From contig JAGFJG010000101.1 in NCBI GenBank assembly GCA_024102915.1, positions 1-38,210 of the forward strand: a stretch of DNA of 38,210 nt. The letters run 5' to 3'. Of this stretch, positions 31,122 to 38,210 are shown piece after piece. Position numbers and translations under genes: made by a program. Within the stretch, counting starts at the first letter, position 1. The number at the start of each line of letters is the position of its first letter. Below the pieces are notes generated by a model. It saw only the letters and a list, made by a program, of their open reading frames with translations. It was not told where the DNA came from and did not search any database. This DNA is from Caldilineales bacterium. Its GTDB lineage: Bacteria > Chloroflexota > Anaerolineae > J102.

Positions 31122-32375
31122 CTAAACCGGTTCTTCGACGGGGGCGGGAGCAAACCGTTGCTTTGAGCCCAATCGCTGATTCAGCGCCAGATAGGCCAGG
31201 ACCGAAATCGCGCACAGAATCCCGCCCAAAAACCAGAGCAAATTCGGGTTGTAGTTATCGAGGATGACGCCTGCGGCCCCTGGCCCGATCGTGGCCGGGA
31301 TCATCCAGGTGAGGCTGAACATGGCCATGTAGCGTCCGCGCAGCGCTTGCGGCGCGAAATTGGCGGCCAACGCCTGACTGACGGGCACCACGATCATCTC
31401 GCCGAAGGTGATGACGACGATGGCTGAGACGAACAGCCAGTAAGCGTCGACGAAGCCGAACATGCTGAACCCGACCATGTAGAACACCGTGCCGAAAGCC
31501 ATCATCAGGAAGGGCGGCGAGTGTTTGATGCGCCGTGTCACCCAGAATTGCAGGAGAATGACGGTGATGGCGCTGGTGGTCATAAGGAAGCCATAACCCT
31601 GCTCGTTCACGCCGTGGTTGTCGCGCAAAAAGACGGAGAGCGAGTTGTACATTTGCAGGTACACCACGCCCATGAGCATGGTGGCGGCGATGAAGGCGAC
31701 AAAGGCGTAGTCGCGCAACACCTGACCATAGCCCCTGAAAGTGCTCAGGAAACTCTCGGATGCTTCCTCGGCTGTGGATTCCGGCTTGGTCTCGGAGATG
31801 AGGAAGTAGAAAAGCACGGCGACGATGCAACTGATGACGGCGTCGGCGATGAACAGCGCCAGATAGGATCGGGTCGCCACGAAACCGCCAATGGTGGGGC
31901 CGATGATCCAGGTGAGGTTGCCGACCACGCGCATGACGCCAAACCCCTCCGCTCGTTGTTTCTCCGGCAGGATGTCGGCGATCATGGCCTGGTGGGCTGG
32001 CCCGGCCACGTCCGAAAGCAGGCCGATGATCACAGCCAGGGGAAAGAGCATCCAGAATTCGTCGACAAAGCCCAGGGTGAGCATGCTGCCAGCGCTGGCG
32101 ACCAGGCCGAAGATGATCGGTTTGCGCCGCCCGAACCTGTCCGTGAGCACGCCGCCGATGATGCCGCCGATGATGCCGAAGAAGGAGAAGATGCCCAGGA
32201 TGATGCCCGCCTGGGTCATGCCCACGCCGAAACGCTGGGTGATGTATAGGCTGAAGAATGGGAACAGCATCCTGCCGCCGATACCGTCGACAAAGGACAC
32301 GCCGACCACCATCCAGAATTTGGAGGGGTATTCGCGGTAGATGCTGTTGAGGCGGTTTATGGGCTTGGTGAGCAT
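31122..32375 (-). CDS. Major facilitator superfamily transporter
   Basis: A 417-residue inner-membrane transporter with 12 predicted helices in two halves. The loop between helices 2 and 3 carries GGVLTDRFGRRKPIIFG, the MFS motif A (GxLxDrfGRR). A longer acidic loop near residues 195-215 (SETKPESTAEEASES) separates the halves. Drug or metabolite efflux is possible, but the substrate cannot be assigned. The helix 1 segment WMVVGVSFVDGIGGRMLFPFF follows a basic N-terminus. It is separated from the downstream NUDIX cluster by the long inverted repeat and has its own upstream region. Confidence 0.9.
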   Translation of the reverse strand: MLTKPINRLNSIYREYPSKFWMVVGVSFVDGIGGRMLFPFFSLYITQRFGVGMTQAGIILGIFSFFGIIGGIIGGVLTDRFGRRKPIIFGLVASAGSMLTLGFVDEFWMLFPLAVIIGLLSDVAGPAHQAMIADILPEKQRAEGFGVMRVVGNLTWIIGPTIGGFVATRSYLALFIADAVISCIVAVLFYFLISETKPESTAEEASESFLSTFRGYGQVLRDYAFVAFIAATMLMGVVYLQMYNSLSVFLRDNHGVNEQGYGFLMTTSAITVILLQFWVTRRIKHSPPFLMMAFGTVFYMVGFSMFGFVDAYWLFVSAIVVITFGEMIVVPVSQALAANFAPQALRGRYMAMFSLTWMIPATIGPGAAGVILDNYNPNLLWFLGGILCAISVLAYLALNQRLGSKQRFAPAPVEEPV

Positions 32376-32381
32376 GGGGGG

Positions 32382-32423
32382 CAGTATCCAGTGGTCGGTG
32401 CTCAGTGATCAGTTTGAGGTTGA
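32382..32423. repeat. Six-unit heptanucleotide tract upstream of the MFS gene
   Basis: Units on the + strand read CAGTATC, CAGTGGT, CGGTGCT, CAGTGAT, CAGTTTG and AGGTTGA in unbroken 7-base phase. The tract begins seven bases upstream of the MFS start codon, where its promoter or ribosome binding site would be expected. The remaining gap up to the Fic gene shows nothing else recognisable. Confidence 0.65.
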
Positions 32424-32667
32424 GGCATGGGGGACTGCATTTTACTTCATTTGCGGATGAAAGCGTATCGGAAAGTTAGGGCATGTTGCATGGACGCCAG
32501 GATACACATTGCCGGGGGCTTGTGCTAGACTTAACCGTAATCTCGTTCATTTCATTTGCCCTCGATTCTCACCGCCGTATCATGAATATCAGCCTACCTT
32601 TCTTAGAAAACGCCTGACGGGAACAAACGGTGCATGTCGAACTCATGATATTGCGACCGGAGACTGC

Positions 32668-33759
32668 ATGAGACCTTTTACACCGCCACAATTGCCATTG
32701 AATGATTTAGATTGGGTATCATTTGTGCCGCTGATAGGCAAAGCGAATGCAGCAGTTGCCCGTTATGACGGCCTGTTACAGGCAATCATCAACCCAGCCA
32801 TTTTGCTTTCGCCCTTGACCACACAAGAAGCGGTGCTTTCGTCGCGCATCGAGGGTACGCAGGCCACCTTGCGTGAAGTTCTGGCTTTTGAGGCTGCCCC
32901 AGATGTGACCGAGGGACGCCGCTTTGAAGATATCCAGGAGATCATCAATTATCGATCAGCGATGGCGTCTGCGGTGGATGAATTGAACCATCGCCCGCTC
33001 ACGCTCAACCTCATCAAATCCATGCACAATCGGCTGCTCGATAGCGTGCGAGGACGACACAAAAATCGTGGCCGATTCCGCTCCAGCCAGAATTATGTTG
33101 GCGCGCCCGGTGGTTTGGATCAAGCTTCATATGTGCCGCCGGAGCCGGGCAAAGTGATGGGTTTGATGGAGAATTTGGAAGTCTACATTCACACTGTGGA
33201 AATGGATCAACTGGTGCAGGCAGCTTTACTTCATGCCCAGTTCGAGTTGATTCATCCCTTTTTGGACGGAAATGGGCGTGTGGGCCGGATCCTGATCCCA
33301 TTATTCCTGTTCGAGAAGAAATTGCTTTCCAGCCCGATGTTTTACCTGAGCGCTTATCTGGAAGCGCACAGGGAGGAATACTATGCTGGTTTGCAGAGCA
33401 TTTCTCGGACGGGCGACTACGCAGCCTGGGTGCGTTTCTTTTTGACGGCTGTAATCGAACAAGCACGTGAAAACACACAAAAGGCGCGGTCGATCCACGA
33501 TCTATACGGTGAGATGAAACAAGAACTGACACAGATGCTACACTCACAATTCACGATTCAGACGCTGGACACGCTGTTCTATCAACCAATCTTTTCCTCA
33601 TCGCAATTTATTCGTTTGTCCAACATCCCCGACGGCAGCGCCCGCAGAATCTTACGCCAATTGCAGGAAGAAAACATCCTGGTCGTGTTGGAACCGGCGC
33701 AAGGCCGACGCCCTGCGATTTTGATGTTTGCTCGACTCATCGCCATTGCCGACAGCTAA
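32668..33759 (+). CDS. Fic family protein (AMPylator-like) with N-terminal inhibitory helix
   Basis: A 363-residue Fic protein. The catalytic motif HPFLDGNGRVGR lies at residues 196-207 and has the His, Asp/Glu and GNGR needed to transfer AMP or another nucleotide part from ATP to a protein hydroxyl. The N-terminal domain carries SSRIEG (residues 58-63), the (S/T)xxxE(G/N) inhibitory helix of class II Fic proteins, so activity is probably autoinhibited in cis. The C-terminus (about 300-355) looks like a winged helix (SSSQFIRLSNIPDGSARRILRQLQEENIL). The ATG at 32668 follows GGAG and opens the conserved PFTPPQLPL. Codon and base use are more AT-rich than in genes to the left. It lies just upstream of the restriction-modification genes. 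Confidence 0.92.
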   Translation: MRPFTPPQLPLNDLDWVSFVPLIGKANAAVARYDGLLQAIINPAILLSPLTTQEAVLSSRIEGTQATLREVLAFEAAPDVTEGRRFEDIQEIINYRSAMASAVDELNHRPLTLNLIKSMHNRLLDSVRGRHKNRGRFRSSQNYVGAPGGLDQASYVPPEPGKVMGLMENLEVYIHTVEMDQLVQAALLHAQFELIHPFLDGNGRVGRILIPLFLFEKKLLSSPMFYLSAYLEAHREEYYAGLQSISRTGDYAAWVRFFLTAVIEQARENTQKARSIHDLYGEMKQELTQMLHSQFTIQTLDTLFYQPIFSSSQFIRLSNIPDGSARRILRQLQEENILVVLEPAQGRRPAILMFARLIAIADS

Positions 33760-33791
33760 GTTTGTGTGTCATCTATGTGCAACAAAAGTCT

Positions 33792-33827
33792 TTGATGATC
33801 ATAAATCGCAAAATGTGATCATCAAAT
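33792..33827. promoter_or_regulatory. Perfect 11-bp inverted repeat before the mod gene
   Basis: TTTGATGATCA (33792-33802) and TGATCATCAAA (33817-33827) are perfect inverted copies with a 14-base spacer. A further GGATCATTCATGA half-site-like sequence lies just after. The region (33760-33885) is markedly AT-rich and is the only non-coding space upstream of mod, so an operator for the restriction-modification operon or for the Fic winged helix is plausible. A Fic terminator is the alternative. Confidence 0.5.
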
Positions 33828-33885
33828 GAATTTGTGGATCATTCATGAACGACAAGTTCGTTTTATGTCATTCTGATTATCGATC

Positions 33886-35445
33886 ATGCCCACCCTCAAC
33901 TGGCTGAACCGCAACGAAGCCCTGACCGTCGCCGCCCACACGCCCTATCGCCTGCTGGAGGCCGCGCCCGAACACGACGCCGGCGACCCGGACGCCACCA
34001 ATATGCTGATCCAGGCCAACAACCTGGAGGCGCTGAAAGCCCTGCTGCCCTATTTCGCCGGACAGGTGAAGTGCATCTACATTGACCCGCCCTACAACAC
34101 CCGCAGCGCCTTCGCCCACTACGACGACAGCCTGGAACACTCGACCTGGTTGAGCATGATGCTGCCCCGGTTGGAGCTTTTGCGGGAATTGCTGGCCGAG
34201 GATGGCAGCATTTGGGTGAGCATCGACGACAACGAGGGCCATTACCTGAAGGTGCTGATGGATGAGGTAATAGGTCGCGGAAATTTCATAATGGATATCA
34301 CTTGGAAGAAGAGAGATGGTGCTCCAAATGATCGGAAGATCGGGGCTATTCATGAACATCTTATGGTTTGGGCCCGAAGCAGGTTCAGGGATTCGAAGCA
34401 AACAAAGGCTGAAGAGTCGTTTAATTTGATGCCTCGAACTGAGAAGGCTAACGCTCAATATCGAGTTTTTGATGAACCAAATGGGCCAGACCCAAGAGGG
34501 CCGTTTCGGAAAATTGACACAACCGCAAATGCTAAGGGAGGTCGATTTGTTGCGAGTCTGGTTTACCCGATTGTAAATCCATATACTGGGGAAGAAGTTT
34601 TTCCACGCAAAGGTACATGTTGGCGACACAATCGAGAGGATATGGCCAAACTCGAGGAGGAAAATAGGCTATATTGGGGAGTCAGAGGTACTGCCAAAAC
34701 TCCGATGAGAAAATTGTTCCTATTCGAAGCAAAGCAGGGCATGACGACCCCATCTATTTGGGATGACGTGGGGCTAAATCAGCACGCCAGTTCGGAAATC
34801 GAAAAAATCTTCGGCGAGAAAGCAGCCTTCGAGACACCAAAACCCGAAGGACTCATCCAGCGCGTTATCCATGTCGCAACCAACCCCGGCGACCTCGTCC
34901 TCGACTCCTTCCTCGGTTCTGGCACCACGGCGGCGGTGGCGCACAAAATGGGGCGGCGCTACATCGGCATCGAAATGGGCGAGCACGCGGTCACGCATTG
35001 CCTGCCCCGCCTGCAAAAGGTGGTGGACGGCGAGCAGGGCGGGATCAGCAAAGCGGTCGCGTGGCAGGGCGGCGGCGGGTTCCATTTCTATCGCCTGGGC
35101 GAGCCGGTGTTCACGCCCGACGGCCATACCAATCCCGCCATCACTTTCCCCACCCTGGCCGCGCACGTCTGGTTCAGCGAGACCAACACGCCCCGCACCG
35201 GCCCGGCGGATTCGCCCCTGCTGGGCGTACACGAGGGCGTGGCCTATTACCTGCTCTACAACGGCATCCTCGGCGACAAGCGCGTGGACGGCGGCAACGT
35301 GCTCACCAGCCGCACCCTGCGCGCTCTGCCCGCCTTCGCCGGCCCCAAAGTGATCTATGGCTCGGCCACCCGTTTCAGCCCCGCCCGCCTCAAGGCCGAA
35401 GCTATCACCTTCAAGCAAACGCCGTACGACATTAAACGACGCTAA
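33886..35445 (+). CDS. mod: Type III restriction-modification system methyltransferase (Mod)
   Basis: A 519-residue adenine-specific DNA methyltransferase of the beta class. The catalytic motif IV DPPYN (residues 67-71) comes first and the SAM motif LDSFLGSGTTAAVA (about residue 338 onward) follows; this order and the neighbouring Res gene identify Type III Mod. The N-terminal LIQANNLEALKALLPYFAGQVKCIYID and LAEDGSIWVSIDDNE are family-typical. Residues of about 126-303 form the target-recognition region. The DNA coding for it (34261-34800) is distinctly AT-richer, with many AGA/ATA-type codons, than the high-GC ends, pointing to domain replacement by recombination. At 519 residues it is shorter than many Mod proteins. 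No clear Shine-Dalgarno precedes the ATG. Its stop lies inside a palindrome. Confidence 0.93.
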   Translation: MPTLNWLNRNEALTVAAHTPYRLLEAAPEHDAGDPDATNMLIQANNLEALKALLPYFAGQVKCIYIDPPYNTRSAFAHYDDSLEHSTWLSMMLPRLELLRELLAEDGSIWVSIDDNEGHYLKVLMDEVIGRGNFIMDITWKKRDGAPNDRKIGAIHEHLMVWARSRFRDSKQTKAEESFNLMPRTEKANAQYRVFDEPNGPDPRGPFRKIDTTANAKGGRFVASLVYPIVNPYTGEEVFPRKGTCWRHNREDMAKLEEENRLYWGVRGTAKTPMRKLFLFEAKQGMTTPSIWDDVGLNQHASSEIEKIFGEKAAFETPKPEGLIQRVIHVATNPGDLVLDSFLGSGTTAAVAHKMGRRYIGIEMGEHAVTHCLPRLQKVVDGEQGGISKAVAWQGGGGFHFYRLGEPVFTPDGHTNPAITFPTLAAHVWFSETNTPRTGPADSPLLGVHEGVAYYLLYNGILGDKRVDGGNVLTSRTLRALPAFAGPKVIYGSATRFSPARLKAEAITFKQTPYDIKRR

Positions 35446-35476
35446 ACCCTAAGGGTCTGGCAGACCCTTAGGGTTT
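35444..35476. repeat. Perfect 16-bp palindrome between mod and res
   Basis: AAACCCTAAGGGTCTG (35444-35459) and CAGACCCTTAGGGTTT (35461-35476) are perfect inverted copies separated by one base. The palindrome covers the mod stop codon (the TAA is its first bases) and ends 13 bases before the res start. A TTTT run closes the second arm. It could attenuate transcription into res or be a dispersed palindromic element that landed here. Confidence 0.7.
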
Positions 35477-35489
35477 TCGCGAGACACCC

Positions 35490-38105
35490 ATGTTCCAACT
35501 CAAGAACTACCAGAAATCCACCCTCGACATCCTGCAAACCTTCCTCGAAAGCGCCCGCTTCGACGGCCCCGCCAGCGCCTTCGCCGCGGCATTGGCCGCG
35601 CAAGATCGCCCCAGCGCCGCCTACACCACCATCGACGGCCTGGAAGATCGCCCGTACGGCTGCTTGCGCGTGCCCACCGGTGGCGGCAAAACCCTGCTCT
35701 CGGCCCACGCCATCGGCATCGCCGCCAACGCCTATCTCGAACGGGAATATCCCCTGGTTTTATTGCTCGTCCCCACCAACACCATTCGCCAGCAAACCTA
35801 CGAAACCTTCACCAAACCAGGCCATCCCAACCGTGAAGCCCTGCTGGATGTGTTCGGCGGCCAGGTGCGCGTGTTCGACATCGCCGATTTCACCCAGATT
35901 CGCCCGCAGGATTTGCGGGACAAAGTCTGCATCGTCATCGGCACCATGCAGACCTTGCGTGTGACCAATCGCGAGGGCCGCAAAGTCTACGCCCATAACG
36001 AATATCTGGAACCGCACTTCGCCCGCGTGCCCGACACCGTCGCCGGACTCGACGCCATCGAAGACGGCGCGGACGCGGGCAAAATCCGCTATTCCTTCGC
36101 CAATCTACTGGCGCTGCACCGGCCCCTGGTGCTCGTCGATGAGGCGCACAACGCCTCGACCCCGCTCAGTTTCGACGTGCTGCGCCGCGTCAACCCGGCC
36201 TGCATCCTCGAATTCACGGCCACGCCCGCCAGCAACAGCAACATCCTCGCCTACGTCTCCGCCGCCGAACTGAAATACGAGGAGATGATCAAGCTGCCCA
36301 TCGTTCTCACCGAGCACCAGACCTGGCAGCAGGCCGTCACCGACGCCATCCACACGCGAGAGAAGCTGCACCAACTCGCCCAAACCGAAGTCGATTTCCT
36401 GCGGCCCATCGTGCTTTTCCAGGCCGAAAACCGGGATCAGGATGTGACCGTGCAGGTCTTGGAAAGCTTCCTGGTCAATGATTGCCAGATCGCCCGCGAG
36501 CGCATCGCCATCGCCACCGGCGATCAGCGCGAATTGGATGGCGTCGACCTGCTTGATCCGCAAAACAAGGTCGAATTCGTGATCACTGTACAGGCTTTGA
36601 AAGAGGGCTGGGATTGCCCCTTCGCCTACGTGTTCTGCTCGGTGGCGACTGTGCGCTCGAAACAGGCGGTCGAACAGCTTTTGGGTCGGGTGTTGCGCAT
36701 GCCCTACGCCAAAGGCCGCAGCCAGCCCGAACTGAACAAAGCCTACGCCCATGTCGCCTCCATCTCCTGGCCGCAAGCCGTGGGTGAATTGCATGATCGC
36801 CTGGTGAGCATGGGTTTCGAGCAGCAGGAAGCGCAGCAATTCATCGATCCGCAACCGCCTCTGTTTCCCGTTCACGAACCTGGCCCCGCCTGGGAGACCG
36901 AATCTCGACCGCTCACGCTCCATCTTTCGGCTGAACCCGACCTCACGGCGCTCGACCTGTTGGATCGTTCGCAGATCGAAGTCGAAGTAATCGAAGGCGA
37001 GGGTACAAAGATCATCGTCACAGGCGTCATATCGGACGAATTGGAGGATAAACTGGTCAGGGCTGTGCCAAACTCGGAGCGAGCTTCAGTGCGGGCGACC
37101 ATCGCCCACCATCGTAGCCGCCAGCGCCCGCCATCCCCCGCCGAACAACGCACGCCTTTTGTCGTACCCCAGCTTTGTTTGTGGATCGATGGCGAACTGG
37201 AATTGGCCGACGAAGAATGGTTTTTGGATGAACGGGGCTGGTCGCCATTGGATTATCCGCCGCAACTCACCGAAGGCGAGTTTGCGATACGTGAGGCGGC
37301 AAATCAGTACGAGATCGACGTGCAGGGCAAACGCGTGGTCGAGCGTTATGTGGGCGCTCAGGCAGCGTTGGACCTCAGTGATGTGGCGCTCATGACCGAT
37401 CTGCAACTCAGTCGCTGGCTGGATCGGCGTTTGCAGCAGCCGGACATTCGCCAGGAAGTGCTGCTCGAATTCATCCGCCGCACGATCGGCAATCTCACGA
37501 ACCAGCGCGATATTCCCCTCAGCCATCTCATTCTCGCCCGTTATCCGTTGGAAAAAGCGCTGCGCGAGAAAATCAAGAGTTATCGGGAACAGGCATTCAG
37601 CAGCGGCTATCAATGCGCCCTGTTTGACGCCGAAGCCGCTGTCGAAACCAGCTACGATTATTCCTTCTCATTCGACCCTGACAACTATCCCGCCCATTGG
37701 TGGTACTCCGGCAGTTACCAATTCAGCAAGCACTATTATCGCAACGTCGGCGAATTAGAATCAAAAGGTGAACAATTCGAGTGCGCGCAGGCGCTCGACC
37801 GCCAATATTTGGTCAAGCACTGGGTACGTAACTTGGAATCACAACCCTCATTTTCTTTGCGCCTGCCCCTCGCCAACGGTTATTTCTATCCCGATTTTGT
37901 GGCGGAACTACGGGATGGACGAATCCTTGTGGTCGAGTATAAAGGCGCTCACCTCGAGCACAACCCTGAAGAACAACAGAAAAAGAATATTGGTGAACTT
38001 TGGGAAGTAAAAAGTCACGGGAGAGGATTATTCCTTTGGGCCGTCAACCGCGATGAAATGGGAAGGGACGTTTATCAGCAGCTTGAGCACAAGCTGCAAT
38101 CATAG
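35490..38105 (+). CDS. res: Type III restriction endonuclease subunit (Res)
   Basis: An 871-residue helicase-nuclease. Superfamily 2 motifs run in order: Walker A PTGGGKT (residues 62-68), motif Ia LLVPTNTIRQQ, motif II DEAH (217-220), motif III FTATPAS, and motifs V/VI in VQALKEGWDCP and EQLLGRVLRMPYAKGR. The C-terminal PD-(D/E)XK nuclease site reads YPDFVAELRDG then VVEYKG, with Asp802, Glu816 and Lys818. All catalytic residues appear intact, so the system should cut when two unmodified sites are encountered, as usual for Type III. Res depends on Mod for specificity. The last about 350 bases are noticeably AT-richer than the helicase part. Confidence 0.94.
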   Translation: MFQLKNYQKSTLDILQTFLESARFDGPASAFAAALAAQDRPSAAYTTIDGLEDRPYGCLRVPTGGGKTLLSAHAIGIAANAYLEREYPLVLLLVPTNTIRQQTYETFTKPGHPNREALLDVFGGQVRVFDIADFTQIRPQDLRDKVCIVIGTMQTLRVTNREGRKVYAHNEYLEPHFARVPDTVAGLDAIEDGADAGKIRYSFANLLALHRPLVLVDEAHNASTPLSFDVLRRVNPACILEFTATPASNSNILAYVSAAELKYEEMIKLPIVLTEHQTWQQAVTDAIHTREKLHQLAQTEVDFLRPIVLFQAENRDQDVTVQVLESFLVNDCQIARERIAIATGDQRELDGVDLLDPQNKVEFVITVQALKEGWDCPFAYVFCSVATVRSKQAVEQLLGRVLRMPYAKGRSQPELNKAYAHVASISWPQAVGELHDRLVSMGFEQQEAQQFIDPQPPLFPVHEPGPAWETESRPLTLHLSAEPDLTALDLLDRSQIEVEVIEGEGTKIIVTGVISDELEDKLVRAVPNSERASVRATIAHHRSRQRPPSPAEQRTPFVVPQLCLWIDGELELADEEWFLDERGWSPLDYPPQLTEGEFAIREAANQYEIDVQGKRVVERYVGAQAALDLSDVALMTDLQLSRWLDRRLQQPDIRQEVLLEFIRRTIGNLTNQRDIPLSHLILARYPLEKALREKIKSYREQAFSSGYQCALFDAEAAVETSYDYSFSFDPDNYPAHWWYSGSYQFSKHYYRNVGELESKGEQFECAQALDRQYLVKHWVRNLESQPSFSLRLPLANGYFYPDFVAELRDGRILVVEYKGAHLEHNPEEQQKKNIGELWEVKSHGRGLFLWAVNRDEMGRDVYQQLEHKLQS

Positions 38106-38120
38106 GTGAGAAAACCTCAA

Positions 38121-38210
38121 TCACCTCCATCCCATCACGCTAACCTTCGCTGGCGTCGAGTACGGCCCCGCCGCCAATTGCCGCAGATAATTGCGCTCTA
38201 CCAATCCCCG
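38121..38210 (-). CDS. C-terminal end of a gene running in from the right edge (partial)
   Basis: Reading the - strand from the window edge gives an open frame of 29 codons, ending with TGA at 38121-38123. It contains GLVERNYLRQLAAGPYS and ends in VSVMGWR. High-GC codon use and lack of stops make a convergent gene plausible, but the fragment is too short to name. It faces res with a 15-base gap. Confidence 0.4.
   Translation of the reverse strand, partial: RGLVERNYLRQLAAGPYSTPAKVSVMGWR

Noticed and set aside
35444..35476. Telomere-like or integration-site meaning of the CCCTAA/TTAGGG palindrome
   Set aside because: Only one TTAGGG unit per arm is present, with no tandem array and no integrase nearby.
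1..38210. CRISPR arrays, rRNA or tRNA genes
   Set aside because: No regularly spaced identical repeats of CRISPR length and no cloverleaf or rRNA-like conserved sequence was seen in the gaps; the 7-base-period tracts are far too short in period to be CRISPR.

Overview
The window is a high-GC bacterial chromosome segment, dense with genes and mostly vertically organised. No rRNA, tRNA, CRISPR array, integrase or transposase was recognised. The gene content is compatible with a Chloroflexota (Anaerolineae/Caldilineae-like) organism: lipobox proteins, a VanW-type envelope protein, menaquinone-type UbiE/UbiX enzymes, de novo NAD synthesis through aspartate, a short HNH protein, and many heptanucleotide-period repeat tracts between genes. 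This placement is an inference from content and style, not from a marker gene.

Left part (about 0.2-8.8 kb, + strand): a membrane-anchored TPR protein, a large three-module surface lipoprotein, the NAD operon nadC-nadA-nadB, a small zincin-like metallopeptidase and a four-helix membrane protein. A VanW-family protein faces them (8.9-10.7 kb, - strand).

Middle left (11.0-15.8 kb, - strand): a tight seven-gene operon of two tandem MTAP/PNP-family phosphorylases, a class II aldolase, UbiE/MenG, UbiX, a PPOX-fold protein and a SAM methyltransferase. Phosphorylase, MtnA isomerase and class II aldolase together make up a 5'-deoxyadenosine/methylthioadenosine salvage (DHAP-shunt-like) route. An intact mtnA homologue lies at 22.6-23.7 kb, and a decayed copy of its 3' end sits at 16.5 kb beside the phosphorylases. 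Two radical SAM enzymes further right would generate 5'-deoxyadenosine as a by-product.

Centre (16.9-22.5 kb): a GntR-type regulator fused to a periplasmic-binding-protein-like domain next to an orphan tungstate-type binding lipoprotein, a Gfo/Idh/MocA oxidoreductase, and an ammonium transporter-PII pair preceded by a leader with repeated complementary hairpin arms.

Centre right (22.6-30.9 kb, - strand): a nearly gapless cluster of NUDIX hydrolase, DoxX-like protein, DUF2064 nucleotidyl/glycosyltransferase-like protein, GT2, methyltransferase, two radical SAM/SPASM proteins, a GT-C membrane glycosyltransferase and mtnA. It looks like an uncharacterised pathway for a modified, glycosylated lipid or envelope product. 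An MFS transporter follows upstream.

Right end (32.7-38.1 kb, + strand): a defence-like island of lower or mosaic GC, with a self-inhibited Fic protein and a Type III restriction-modification pair. The Mod target-recognition domain has clearly foreign base composition.

A recurring structural theme is sequence with 7-base periodicity lying at gene boundaries, and in places inside reading frames, plus several near-perfect palindromes.
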